Assembly: GCF_903853455.1 (NCBI RefSeq)
Contig: NZ_CAINTR010000201.1
Location: 1-64,000, forward strand
DNA from: an uncultured Magnetospirillum sp.
GTDB lineage: Bacteria; Pseudomonadota; Alphaproteobacteria; Rhodospirillales; Magnetospirillaceae
Reading direction: 5' to 3'
Length of the DNA: 64,000 nucleotides
Shown piece after piece: positions 28,827-37,031 of the stretch (within the stretch, counting starts at the first letter, position 1; each line of letters opens with the position of its first letter). Below the pieces are notes generated by a model. It was not told the DNA's origin. It worked only from the letters and a program-made list of their open reading frames with translations, and did not search any database. The position numbers and the translations under genes are program-made.

Positions 28827-29639
28827 TCACGTCTTGAGCTTGTACCCCGTCGCCAGCATGCGCCAGGTGGCGGCCAGCAGGACGGCGTTGGCCAGGGCCA
28901 CCACCGCCATGCCGAGGCCGACCGAGCCGTCGCTGCTGCCGATGAAGCCGGCCCGGAAGCCGTCGATCATGTAGAAGAACGGATTGCTCAGGGCGAAGGC
29001 GTGGAAGCCCTCGGGCAGGCGGTCGATGGAATAGAAGGTGCCCGACAGGAAGGACAGCGGCGTGACGAGGAAATTGGTCACGGCGGCCATGTGATCGAAC
29101 TTGTCGGCCCAGATGCCGGCCATCATGCCCAGCAGCGACAGCATCAGCGAGCCCATGACGGCGTGGTAGACGATCAGTCCCAGGTTGTGCACATGCATGG
29201 GCACGAACACGGTCATGGCGCCGGTGACGGCGACGCCCACCGTCAGGCCGCGGGCGACGCCGCCCAGCGCCACCGCCAGGGTCACCTCGGTCCCGGACAG
29301 CGGCGGCATCAGCATATCGACGATGTTGCCCTGGACCTTGGCGATGATCAGCGAGGACGAGGTGTTGGCGAAGGCGTTCTGCACCATGGCCATCATGATC
29401 AGGCCGGGGCTGAGGAATTCGACGAAGGGCACGCCCTTGACCTCGGCGGCGACCCGGCCCAGCGCCAGGGCGAACACCGCCAGGAACAGCAAGGTGGTCA
29501 CCACCGGCGCCAGCACGGTCTGGAAATAGACCTTGAGGAAGCGCCGCACCTCCTTCATGAACAGGGTCCAGGCTCCCAGCCAGTTGACCGGGCCGTAGCT
29601 GCGCGGCGACGGCGGCAGGGTGTTCAGATCGTCTCTCAT
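28827..29639 (-). CDS. ABC-2 type transporter permease
   Basis: This is an integral membrane subunit of an ABC exporter (270 residues, six helices). Seen: the N-terminal amphipathic start FMKEVRRFLKVYFQTVLAPVV, the family signature region FVEFLSPGLIMMAMVQNAF, and TPLSFLSGTFYSIDRLP, the canonical ABC-2 loop. It ends in GYKLKT. No ATPase gene lies next to it in the window. The ATG is preceded by GGAGGCGAG. It is divergent from recX with only 15 bases between start codons. Confidence 0.92.
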   Translation of the reverse strand: MRDDLNTLPPSPRSYGPVNWLGAWTLFMKEVRRFLKVYFQTVLAPVVTTLLFLAVFALALGRVAAEVKGVPFVEFLSPGLIMMAMVQNAFANTSSSLIIAKVQGNIVDMLMPPLSGTEVTLAVALGGVARGLTVGVAVTGAMTVFVPMHVHNLGLIVYHAVMGSLMLSLLGMMAGIWADKFDHMAAVTNFLVTPLSFLSGTFYSIDRLPEGFHAFALSNPFFYMIDGFRAGFIGSSDGSVGLGMAVVALANAVLLAATWRMLATGYKLKT

Positions 29640-29654
29640 GCTAAACTCGCCTCC

Positions 29655-30224
29655 ATGACCGCACGGCCGGAACGGCGTCCGCCGCCGAAGATCACCGCAT
29701 CCTATCTCGAGAATGCATCGCTGCATTATCTCGAACGCTTCTCCTCGTCCAGGGCCAACCTGCGCCGGATCCTGATGCGCAAGGTCGATCGCTCACTGGC
29801 CCACCACGGTGGCGAGGCCGCCGAGCTTGCCCCGCTGGTCGATGCCGTCATCGCCAAACTGGCCGGCCTCGGCTATCTCGACGACGGCGCCTATGCCGAG
29901 ACCAAGGTCCGGACCCTGCACCGTCGCGGCGGATCGCTGCGCACCATCCGCGCCACCCTGGCGGCGAAGGGGGTGGAGGCGGACACCGCCGAGGCGGCGT
30001 TGGCGACTCTGAGCGAGGCCGGTCCCGATCCCGACCGCGCCGCCGCTGTCGCCCTGGCGCGCCGCCGCCGGCTGGGACCGTTCCGGACGGCGGACAAGCG
30101 GGCGGCGTTTCGCCTCAAGGATCTGGCCGCCCTGGGGCGGGCCGGGTTCGGCTGGGCCATCTGTCGGACGGTGATCGACGCCGCCAGCGTCGAGGCGCTG
30201 GCGGAGGAGGAGCAGGGCTCCTAG
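29655..30224 (+). CDS. recX: Regulatory protein RecX
   Basis: RecX inhibits RecA filaments. The 189-residue protein is helical and highly basic. The family signature is clear: [36 protein letters not shown] and [16 protein letters not shown], corresponding to three-helix repeats. The ATG has no evident Shine-Dalgarno sequence, and the divergent permease starts 15 bases away, so the promoter must lie in the permease coding region or the message may be leaderless. Its TAG stop overlaps the folE stop in a shared CTAG. Confidence 0.9.
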   Translation: MTARPERRPPPKITASYLENASLHYLERFSSSRANLRRILMRKVDRSLAHHGGEAAELAPLVDAVIAKLAGLGYLDDGAYAETKVRTLHRRGGSLRTIRATLAAKGVEADTAEAALATLSEAGPDPDRAAAVALARRRRLGPFRTADKRAAFRLKDLAALGRAGFGWAICRTVIDAASVEALAEEEQGS

Positions 30225-30871
30225 ACGTTGGACAAGCCGCCGCCGTGCTGATTGTGGATCAGGGCCATGAACTCGCGCCGCGTGGCGGCGTCGTCGCGGA
30301 ACTGGCCCAGCATGCGGCTGGTCACCATGGTGACGCCGGGCTTGTGGATGCCGCGCGTGGTCATGCACTGGTGCGCCGCCTCGATCACCACCGCCACGCC
30401 CTTGGGCTGAAGCACGTCGTTGATGGTGTTGGCGATCTGGGCGGTCAGCTTCTCCTGGATCTGGAGACGGCGGGAGTAGATCTCCACCACCCGGGCCAGC
30501 TTGGAGATTCCCACCACCCGCCGGTCGGGGAGATAGGCCACATGGGCCTTGCCGATGATCGGCACCACATGGTGCTCGCAATGGGATTCCAGGCGGATAT
30601 CGCGCAACAGCACCATCTCGTCGTAGCCGTCGGTTTCTTCGAAGGTCCGGTGCAGGATCTCGGTGGGGTCCTGGTCGTAGCCGGAGAAGAACTCCTCATA
30701 GGCCCGCACCACCCGGTCGGGCGTGCCGACCAGCCCTTCGCGGTCGGGGTCGTCGCCGGCCCAGCGCAGCATGGTGCGCACCGCTTCCTCGGCCTCGGCG
30801 CGGCTGGGGCGCGGCTGGGCATGGGGGAGCAGCTCCTTCGGCAGAACCCGGCTGGTGTTGTCAGCGCTCAC
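30221..30871 (-). CDS. folE: GTP cyclohydrolase I
   Basis: It converts GTP to dihydroneopterin triphosphate, the first step of folate synthesis. Motifs: [20 protein letters not shown]; the zinc ligands in [40 protein letters not shown]; and [16 protein letters not shown] with the third Cys. The length is 216. It starts with GTG preceded by AAGGGGAA about 7 bases upstream. It is convergent with recX, and intergenic element copy 2 lies upstream. Confidence 0.98.
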   Translation of the reverse strand: MSADNTSRVLPKELLPHAQPRPSRAEAEEAVRTMLRWAGDDPDREGLVGTPDRVVRAYEEFFSGYDQDPTEILHRTFEETDGYDEMVLLRDIRLESHCEHHVVPIIGKAHVAYLPDRRVVGISKLARVVEIYSRRLQIQEKLTAQIANTINDVLQPKGVAVVIEAAHQCMTTRGIHKPGVTMVTSRMLGQFRDDAATRREFMALIHNQHGGGLSNV

Positions 30872-30924
30872 GGCAATTCCCCTTATTGAATACCGGCAAG
30901 CCGATAAATCGACTTGCCTGTTGT

Positions 30925-30986
30925 CCCCTCAGGCGCCGGGCGGGACGCCTCCGCGTCCCTTGGCTTTCGCGCCATGTGGCGCGGCG
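30925..30986 (-). repeat. Structured intergenic element, copy 2
   Basis: Minus orientation, upstream of folE. Palindrome CGCGCCA-CA-TGGCGCG, AAAGCCAAGG box, stem GGGACGC-GGAG-GCGTCCC, 3' box CGCCCGGCGCCTGAGGGG. Confidence 0.8.
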
Positions 30987-31005
30987 GCCTTTGGCCTTGC
31001 CTCCT

Positions 31006-31028
31006 GGCGAATGAGACTGTCATTCGCC
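31006..31028 (-). terminator. Hairpin downstream of apaG
   Basis: GGCGAATGA and TCATTCGCC form a perfect 9-bp stem with a 5-base loop, 61 bases past the apaG stop and directly in front of intergenic element copy 2. No U-run follows. Confidence 0.45.
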
Positions 31029-31088
31029 CGTCGGTATAAACGGCGGGTGAATCGGATGTGGGTCCGCTTTCCGCCGATTGCAAGCGTG

Positions 31089-31481
<393 letters not shown>

Positions 31482-31503
31482 GCAAGGCGTCCTGAAAGCC
31501 GGT

Positions 31504-31553
31504 CCGAGACCCTTTATATTAGGCCGCTGGCGGCGGATGTAAAAGGGTCTCGG
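31504..31553 (-). terminator. Nested hairpin between metZ and apaG
   Basis: An outer 12-bp stem (CCGAGACCCTTT with AAAGGGTCTCGG) encloses an inner GCCGC/GCGGC hairpin, just past the metZ stop. It is the probable metZ terminator, without a clear U-run. Confidence 0.5.
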
Positions 31554-31565
31554 AAAATAGATCCA

Positions 31566-32798
31566 TCAGGTGCCGGCCCGGTCCAGCGCCCGGCTCAGGT
31601 CGTCGACCAGGTCGTCGCCGTCCTCGATGCCCACCGACAGGCGCAGCATGCCCTCGCCGATGCCCATGCCCAGCTTGTCTTCTGGCGACAGGCGCTGATG
31701 GGTGGTGGTCCAGGGATGGGTGACCAGGCTTTTGGCGTCGCCCAGATTGTTGGAGATGTCGATCAGCTCAAGGGCGTCGAGCAGGCGGTAGGCCGCGTCC
31801 TTGCCGCCTTTCAGCACCACCGCCAGGATGGAGCCCCAACCCCGCATCTGCCGCGCCGCCAAGACATGCTGGGGATGGCTTTCCAGGCCGGGATAGAGGA
31901 CGCGGGCCACTTCCGGCCGGCTTTCCAGGAACCGCGCCACTTTGAGGGCGTTGGCGCAGTGGCGCTCCATGCGCAGGTCCAGCGTCTCCAGCCCCTTGAG
32001 CAGCAGCCAGGCGTTGAACGGCGACAGCGCCGGGCCGGTGTTGCGCAGATAGGGGCCGAGCACGTCCTGGCAGAAGGCCGGGTCGGCCAGCACCGCGCCG
32101 CCCAGGCAGCGTCCCTGGCCGTCGATGTGCTTGGTGGCGGAATAGACCACCACGTCGGCGCCCAGCGCCAGGGGGCTTTGCAGCATGGGGGTGGCGAAGA
32201 CGTTGTCCACCACCAGCCGGGCGCCGGCCTTGTGGGCCAGGGCCGCCACCGCCGCGATGTCGATGATCTCCAGGGTGGGATTGGCGGGGGTCTCGATGAA
32301 GACGCAGGTGGTGGGCTGGGACAAGGCCGCGGCCCAGGCGTCCAGGTCGGGACCGTCGACGAAGACCCGCTCGATGCCGAATTTGGGGCACAGCTCGTTG
32401 ATGATCCACTGACACGACCCGAACAGGGCGCGCGACGCCACGATGCGGTCGCCGGCCTTCAACTGGCACATCAGGGCGGCATGCACCGCCGCCATGCCCG
32501 AGGCGGTGGCGCGACAGGCGATGGCGGCGCCGGGGGGGACACCCTCGATCTCGGCCAGGCGCTGCTCGAAGGTGGCCACGGTGGGGTTCTTGAAGCGGGA
32601 ATAGACCATGCGGTCGAGGGTGCCGTCGAAGCTCTGCTCGGCCTCGGCGGCGCTGTCATAGACATAGCCCGAGGTCATGAACAGGGCCTCGGAGGTCTCG
32701 GAAAAGCCGGTGCGGGTCAGGCCGCCGCGCACCGCGCGGGTGCGGGGGCGCCAGGTGCGGGTGGGCTCGGCACCGGTTTTGGGGGGAGTGTCTGTCAT
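31566..32798 (-). CDS. metZ: O-succinylhomoserine sulfhydrylase
   Basis: A PLP enzyme of the Cys/Met-metabolism family making homocysteine from O-succinylhomoserine and sulfide. The Schiff-base Lys lies in YSATKHIDGQGRCLGG, a motif typical of MetZ. Others are MVYSRFKNPTVATFEQRLA, ETPANPTLEIIDI and VVDNVFATPMLQSPL. The length is 410. AGGAGG lies 6 bases before the ATG. The long leader holds a SAM-II riboswitch followed by a terminator, so expression should fall when S-adenosylmethionine is plentiful. Confidence 0.95.
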   Translation of the reverse strand: MTDTPPKTGAEPTRTWRPRTRAVRGGLTRTGFSETSEALFMTSGYVYDSAAEAEQSFDGTLDRMVYSRFKNPTVATFEQRLAEIEGVPPGAAIACRATASGMAAVHAALMCQLKAGDRIVASRALFGSCQWIINELCPKFGIERVFVDGPDLDAWAAALSQPTTCVFIETPANPTLEIIDIAAVAALAHKAGARLVVDNVFATPMLQSPLALGADVVVYSATKHIDGQGRCLGGAVLADPAFCQDVLGPYLRNTGPALSPFNAWLLLKGLETLDLRMERHCANALKVARFLESRPEVARVLYPGLESHPQHVLAARQMRGWGSILAVVLKGGKDAAYRLLDALELIDISNNLGDAKSLVTHPWTTTHQRLSPEDKLGMGIGEGMLRLSVGIEDGDDLVDDLSRALDRAGT

Positions 32799-32809
32799 GT
32801 CGCCTCCTG

Positions 32810-32847
32810 AAAAAACAAAAACCCCGCCCGTGGAAAAGGGGTCGGGG
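32810..32847 (-). terminator. Intrinsic terminator in the metZ leader
   Basis: CCCCGACCC pairs with GGGCGGGG (one bulge), followed by UUUUUGUUUUUU, between the riboswitch and the metZ ribosome-binding site. This is the expected expression platform for termination control. Confidence 0.8.
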
Positions 32848-32867
32848 CTCTCCAGGGAGCGCGCGAA

Positions 32868-32924
32868 CCTCTTTAGCGGGTTGTTTAACGTGGCCGCAAT
32901 CCGGTTGGACAAATCACCACGACA
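32868..32924 (-). promoter_or_regulatory. SAM-II riboswitch upstream of metZ
   Basis: The leader reads CGTGGTGATTTG, a short loop, GGCCACGTTAAACAA and then CCGCTAAAGAGG. This is the conserved order of the alphaproteobacterial SAM-II (metA/metC leader) pseudoknot aptamer: the GTGG/CCAC stem P1, the TGATTTG strand pairing, GTTAAA, and the GCTAAA tail. It lies about 70 bases upstream of the metZ ATG. Confidence 0.9.
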
Positions 32925-33009
32925 CGAGTCATAGCGCCGGGGAAAGCCGGGCGTCAAGACCGATGCGCGGGTCCTTGCGTTGCAGGCACGTGGGGGCTAC
33001 CTATGACTC

Positions 33010-33723
33010 ATGCAAACGGTTTCCGACATCGAGTCCTGGGTGTTCGACCTCGACAACACGCTGTACCCGGCGGCGTCGAGCCTGTTTCCCCAGATCGACA
33101 TCCGCATGCGGCGCTTCATCGCCGAGCGGCTGAACCTGCCCATGGACGAGGCGTTCGCCCTGCAAAAGCGCTATTACCGCGAATTCGGTACCACCCTGCG
33201 CGGTCTGATGCTGGTGAACAAGATGGAGCCCGAGGCTTTCCTGTCCTTCGTCCACGACATCGACTGCACCGTGCTGGACCGGGCCCCGCGCCTGGACGCG
33301 GCGCTGGCGGTGCTGCCGGGGCGCAAGGTGATCTTCACCAACGGCTCCGAGCGCCATGCCGAGAACGTGCTGGCGCGGCTGGGCATCGCGCGGCATTTCG
33401 AGGGCATCTTCGACATCAAGGCCGCCGGCTTCATCCCCAAGCCGCAGCCGGAATGCTACCGGCTGATGGTCGAGCGTCACGCCGTCGATCCCCGCTCCGC
33501 CCTGATGGTGGAAGACATCCAGCGCAATCTGGTGCCGGCGGCGGCCATCGGCATGACCACCTTGTGGGTGCGGGAAGACAATCACCCCGATGCGGCGGTG
33601 CTGAAACAGGACGAGGCCGACCTCTCCCATGTCCACCACGTTACCGACGACCTGACGGCGTGGTTGGAGGCGGTGACTCAGAACGGCGGCTTGCGGGTCG
33701 GCTTGCCCTCGGCATCGCGGTAG
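33010..33723 (+). CDS. HAD-family pyrimidine 5'-nucleotidase
   Basis: A haloacid-dehalogenase hydrolase of the SDT1/pyrimidine-nucleotidase type. Motif I is VFDLDNTLYP (nucleophile Asp), motif II FTNGSERHAENV, motif III Lys in FIPKPQPECY, and motif IV MVEDIQRNLVPA. Alpha-helical cap residues separate motifs I and II. The length is 237. Substrates are probably nucleoside monophosphates. The last 46 bases overlap the 3' end of the convergent haemoglobin gene. Confidence 0.9.
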   Translation: MQTVSDIESWVFDLDNTLYPAASSLFPQIDIRMRRFIAERLNLPMDEAFALQKRYYREFGTTLRGLMLVNKMEPEAFLSFVHDIDCTVLDRAPRLDAALAVLPGRKVIFTNGSERHAENVLARLGIARHFEGIFDIKAAGFIPKPQPECYRLMVERHAVDPRSALMVEDIQRNLVPAAAIGMTTLWVREDNHPDAAVLKQDEADLSHVHHVTDDLTAWLEAVTQNGGLRVGLPSASR

Positions 33724-34133
33724 GGGAACAGCCCGACGCTGATGCTATGGGTCATGTGGACCGCCTTGGCGATGGCCTGCTCGGCCAGCATGGGGGTCAG
33801 GGTCTCGGCCGCCGCCTGACGGAACACCGTGAGCCACAGGTCGAAATGCACCGGTTCGACCGGCAGGCGCATGTGCGAGCTGAACACATTGCCCCGGTAG
33901 CGGTCGGTGCCCAGCAGCGAGCGCGACCAGAAATCGGCGACGACGGTGATGTGTTCATCCCAATCGGTGATCGCCGCCTCGAACAGCGGCCCCAGCACCG
34001 GGTGCTGGCGTCCGATCTCGTAGAAGCGTTCCACCAGCCGGCGGAGGCGGGCCTCGGTATCCGGGTCGGGCCTGGGAGTCGCCACCCCCACGGAAATGAC
34101 GGTTTTCGGTTGGTTCAAGGCAGTCTCCTCCAT
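33678..34133 (-). CDS. Group III truncated haemoglobin
   Basis: A small globin (151 residues) predicted to bind haem and act on O2, NO or peroxide. Group III features: LVERFYEIGRQHPVLGPLFE at the start of the fold, FWSRSLLGTDRYRG, the proximal-His region HMRLPVEPVHFDLWL, and the following VFRQAAAETL. There is no signal peptide. The Shine-Dalgarno sequence is poor at MEETALNQ, so the start is tentative. It overlaps the convergent HAD phosphatase gene by 46 bases. A fragment of the intergenic element family lies upstream. Confidence 0.9.
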   Translation of the reverse strand: MEETALNQPKTVISVGVATPRPDPDTEARLRRLVERFYEIGRQHPVLGPLFEAAITDWDEHITVVADFWSRSLLGTDRYRGNVFSSHMRLPVEPVHFDLWLTVFRQAAAETLTPMLAEQAIAKAVHMTHSISVGLFPYRDAEGKPTRKPPF

Positions 34134-34144
34134 GGTACCGACGA

Positions 34145-34186
34145 CCGAAGGGCATTCGGTCGGAGTTCGCGCCCGGCGCCTGAGGG
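34145..34186 (+). repeat. Structured intergenic element, copy 3 (fragment)
   Basis: Only the 3' half is clear: GCGCCCGGCGCCTGAGGG, preceded by a short CCGA...TCGG hairpin. The palindrome and AGCCAAGG box are missing. Confidence 0.5.
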
Positions 34187-34192
34187 CATTTA

Positions 34193-34633
34193 CTAAGGTC
34201 TCAGATAGCTCCAGCCCTGCTCTTGCAGGTCGATCAGGGTGACGGCACCGGCCTCCACATGGGTGACCCCGTCGAGGATGGGGATCTCCTTGCCCTCGGC
34301 CTTGTGCAGGGCGGCCAGGGTGTTGTCGCAGACGTCGAAGCTGACTTCCGGCACACCATCGACGAAGGACTTGACCCGAGTGGCCAGCGGCGAGGTATCG
34401 GCGCGCACCAGGGTCACGCCGGGGCCGAAGGTGACGATGCGCACCTCCACCGGCTGCTTGCGGCCCTGGTAGGTCTTGACGATGTTGATGGCGTTGTTCA
34501 GCGCCAGGTTCATGCGCGCCGGATCATTCTCGGAAACCTGGATGGCGACGCGGTGAGGTTGGGGCTCCCCGGCCAGGGCGGGAGAGACGACGGCGAGGGC
34601 GAACAGAATGGCCAGGACGGCGTGACGGATCAT
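34193..34633 (-). CDS. Exported DsrE/F-like protein
   Basis: MIRHAVLAILFALAVVSPALA is a Sec signal, so the mature protein is periplasmic. The rest resembles the DsrE-like fold: HRVAIQVSENDPARMNLALN, NAINIVKTYQ, VEVRIVTFGPGVTLV and FDVCDNTLAALHKAEG with a single Cys in the position used in sulfur-relay members. A role in sulfur handling is possible but unproven. GGAGA lies about 7 bases upstream of the ATG. The length is 146. It follows tadA on the same strand with a 29-base gap. Confidence 0.85.
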   Translation of the reverse strand: MIRHAVLAILFALAVVSPALAGEPQPHRVAIQVSENDPARMNLALNNAINIVKTYQGRKQPVEVRIVTFGPGVTLVRADTSPLATRVKSFVDGVPEVSFDVCDNTLAALHKAEGKEIPILDGVTHVEAGAVTLIDLQEQGWSYLRP

Positions 34634-34662
34634 GGGGCAATCTCCGAAATTCGCGACCGACT

Positions 34663-35100
34663 CTACCGCTTTTCCTTGAAGAAGGCTCGCAACAGCTCGG
34701 CCGCCCGACTTTCGTCGATGCCGCCGTAGATTTCCGGCCGATGGTGGCAGGTGGGATGGTCGAATACCTTGGCGCCGTGCTCGACGCCGCCGCTCTTGGG
34801 GTCGTAGGCGCCGAAATAGATCCGGCGCAGCTTGGCCAGCGACAGGGCGGCGGCGCACATGGGGCAGGGCTCCAGGGTGACGTAGAGATCGCAGCCCTCC
34901 AGCCGTCCCGACCCGGCCGCCGCGGCGGCGCGGATCGCCAGCATCTCGGCATGGGCGGTGGGATCGCGCAACTCCTCGACCCGGTTGCCGGCGGCGGCCA
35001 GCACCACATCATCCCTGACCAGCACCGCGCCCACCGGCACCTCGCCGCGATGGGCGGCGGCCTCGGCCTGCTCGAAGGCGATCTGCATGAACCGGTTCAT
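34663..35100 (-). CDS. tadA: tRNA-specific adenosine deaminase
   Basis: TadA converts A34 to inosine in tRNA-Arg. The zinc site and catalytic Glu are in DPTAHAEMLAIR, with the other ligands in LEPCPMCAAAL. VPVGAVLVRDD and the C-terminal GGVEHGAKVFDHPTCHH are also typical. The length is 145. The start MNRFMQIAFEQAEAAA agrees with family N-termini. It is divergent from the class-I amidotransferase gene across intergenic element copy 4. Confidence 0.96.
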   Translation of the reverse strand: MNRFMQIAFEQAEAAAHRGEVPVGAVLVRDDVVLAAAGNRVEELRDPTAHAEMLAIRAAAAAGSGRLEGCDLYVTLEPCPMCAAALSLAKLRRIYFGAYDPKSGGVEHGAKVFDHPTCHHRPEIYGGIDESRAAELLRAFFKEKR

Positions 35101-35152
35101 GATGTCCGCTTTAGCATGGCTTCGCGCCGGCCGGAACTGTATAGGAAGGCCT

Positions 35153-35248
35153 AGAGCGAGGCGAAGCCGAAGCGCGGGAGCGTTGAGCGACCCGGAGCTT
35201 TAGCGGAGGAGCCAAGGGCGCGGGCGCGCCCGCCCGGCGCTTGAGGGA
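35153..35248 (+). repeat. Structured intergenic element, copy 4
   Basis: Plus orientation, ending 7 bases before the next ATG. The first palindrome is diverged; box GAGCCAAGG; stem GGGCGCG-GG-CGCGCCC; 3' box CGCCCGGCGCTTGAGGG, whose GAGGG is the only plausible Shine-Dalgarno sequence of the following gene. Confidence 0.75.
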
Positions 35249-35254
35249 CCAACT

Positions 35255-35968
35255 ATGACGTCTAAACCCATCATCGGCATCACCTTGGACAGCGAGGAGC
35301 CCGGCGGCTATTCCAAGATGCCGTGGTACGCGCTGCGTCGGAACTACTGCGAGACGGTGGTAGCGGCCGGCGGCGTTCCGGTGCTGCTGCCGCACGAGCC
35401 GGAGTTGGCCTCGGCCTATCTCGACCTGATCGGCGGACTGATCGTCACCGGCGGCGCCTTCGACGTGGACCCGGCGCTGTTCGGCGCCGCCAGCCGCCAC
35501 GCCACCGTGACCCTGAAGGCGCGCCGCACCGAGTTCGAGCTGGCCATCGTCAAGGGGGCGCTGGAGCGCGACCTGCCCATTCTCGGCATCTGCGGTGGCC
35601 AGCAGTTGATGAACGTCGCCCTGGGCGGCACCCTGATCCAGCACATTCCCGACGAGGTCGGCGATTGCCTGGCCCATGAACAGCCCAATCCCCGCACCGA
35701 GCCCGGCCATGACGTCGAGGTGCTGGCGGGGTCCAAACTGGCCGCCATCGTCGGCACGGCGCGGATTGCGGTGAACTCGGCCCATCATCAGGCGGTCAAG
35801 GACGTCGCCCCCAACTGCGTGGTCGACGCCGTCGCCCCCGATGGGGTGATCGAGGGCATCGAGGACCCGACTCGGCGGTTCTGCATCGGGGTGCAGTGGC
35901 ATCCCGAATATCATATCAGCCCGGCCGATGCGGCCCTGCTGCGGGCTTTCGTGGAGGCATGCCGATGA
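35255..35968 (+). CDS. Class-I glutamine amidotransferase-like hydrolase (peptidase C26, PuuD-like)
   Basis: This resembles gamma-glutamyl-GABA hydrolases. The nucleophile Cys is in GICGGQQLMNVALGG and the His-Glu pair in QWHPEYH. The N-terminus PIIGITLDSEEPGGYSKMPW and GGLIVTGGAFDVDP fit the C26 fold. The length is 237. The substrate cannot be told; polyamine genes are not adjacent. Its ribosome-binding site appears to be supplied by intergenic element copy 4, while copy 5 lies directly downstream. Confidence 0.88.
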   Translation: MTSKPIIGITLDSEEPGGYSKMPWYALRRNYCETVVAAGGVPVLLPHEPELASAYLDLIGGLIVTGGAFDVDPALFGAASRHATVTLKARRTEFELAIVKGALERDLPILGICGGQQLMNVALGGTLIQHIPDEVGDCLAHEQPNPRTEPGHDVEVLAGSKLAAIVGTARIAVNSAHHQAVKDVAPNCVVDAVAPDGVIEGIEDPTRRFCIGVQWHPEYHISPADAALLRAFVEACR

Positions 35969-35994
35969 TGCGCCCGACGACTGTGGTACAAAAC

Positions 35995-36083
35995 CGGAGC
36001 GCAGCGACTAGCCCGCTGAGGGCGCGCGCCACATGGCGCGAAAGCCAAGGGATGCGGCACGCATCCCGCCCGGCGCTTGAGGG
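35995..36083 (+). repeat. Structured intergenic element, copy 5
   Basis: This is the clearest copy: GGAGCGCAGCGACTAGCCCG leader, palindrome CGCGCCA-CA-TGGCGCG, AAAGCCAAGG, stem GGGATGCG-GCA-CGCATCCC, and 3' box CGCCCGGCGCTTGAGGG. The end lies 9 bases before the rluB ATG. Confidence 0.85.
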
Positions 36084-36092
36084 ACAAAAAAT

Positions 36093-37031
36093 ATGACCGA
36101 AGAGAAGGGCGAGCGGATCGCCAAGCGGCTGGCCCGCGCCGGTCTGTGCTCGCGCCGCGATGCCGAGCGCTGGATCGCCGCCGGCCGGGTGGTGGTCAAC
36201 GGCTCCAAGCTGGACAGCCCCGCCTGCGTGGTGACCCCCAGCGACGTGGTGGTGGTGGACGGCCAGCCGTTGGGCGAGCCGGAACGCACCCGGCTGTGGC
36301 GCTATCACAAGCCGTCCGGGCTGGTGACCACCCATCGCGACCCCGAGGGGCGGCCGACCGTGTTCGACAAGCTGCCCGAGGGCATGTCGCGGGTGGTGTC
36401 GGTGGGGCGGCTGGACCTCAACTCCGAAGGGCTGCTGCTGCTGACCAACGACGGCGAACTGGCGCGCAAGCTGGAACTGCCGTCCAACAACTGGGTGCGC
36501 CGCTACCGGGTGCGGGTCCATGGCGAGGTCAAGCCCGATGCCCTCGCCCGGCTGGAACACGGCGTCACCGTCGATGGCGTCGCCTATGGCGCCATCAATG
36601 CCACCCTCGACCGTCAGCAGGGCGCCAATGCCTGGCTCACCGTCAGCCTGCGGGAAGGCAAGAACCGTGAGATCCGCCGGGTGATGGAATTTCTCGGCTG
36701 GCCGGTGACCCGGCTGATCCGCGTCGCCTACGGCCCGTTCCAACTGGGCACCCTGGCCGAGGGCGCGGCGGAGGAGGTTCCGGGCAAGGTGATGCGCGAG
36801 CAGATGGGCGAGGGCAAGGCGGTGTTGCATGCCAAGCCCGACGCCAAGCCGGCCGGCGAGCGCGAGAAGGACCAGCGCGTCGCCGCCAAGGCCCGCAAGC
36901 ACAAGCTGGCCGACGACAAGCGCGCCGCCGAGGCCAAGAAGGCGGTGAAGCCCTATTACGCCGCCGACGGCAGCAAGACCGAAGCACCCACCAGGGCCAA
37001 ACCCCATGCGACTCGTCGCCGGACGCCATAA
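36093..37031 (+). CDS. rluB: 23S rRNA pseudouridine synthase, RluB family
   Basis: An N-terminal S4 RNA-binding domain (RIAKRLARAGLCSRRDAERW) is followed by the RsuA/RluB catalytic domain with the nucleophile Asp in VGRLDLNSEGLLLLTNDG, plus KPSGLVTTHRDPEGRPTVF and GKNREIRRVMEFLGWPV. After about residue 235 comes a Lys/Ala-rich basic tail (KPDAKPAGEREKDQRVAAKA). It probably modifies position 2605 of 23S rRNA. Its 3' end overlaps rsmD by 26 bases, so two rRNA-modification genes are coupled. The GAGGG of intergenic element copy 5 serves as its likely Shine-Dalgarno sequence. Confidence 0.93.
   Translation: MTEEKGERIAKRLARAGLCSRRDAERWIAAGRVVVNGSKLDSPACVVTPSDVVVVDGQPLGEPERTRLWRYHKPSGLVTTHRDPEGRPTVFDKLPEGMSRVVSVGRLDLNSEGLLLLTNDGELARKLELPSNNWVRRYRVRVHGEVKPDALARLEHGVTVDGVAYGAINATLDRQQGANAWLTVSLREGKNREIRRVMEFLGWPVTRLIRVAYGPFQLGTLAEGAAEEVPGKVMREQMGEGKAVLHAKPDAKPAGEREKDQRVAAKARKHKLADDKRAAEAKKAVKPYYAADGSKTEAPTRAKPHATRRRTP

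Noticed and set aside
28524-30224. A 566-codon frame ending in recX
   Set aside because: Residues before the ATG at 29655 are antisense to the permease and low in complexity; RecX similarity begins at MTARPERR.
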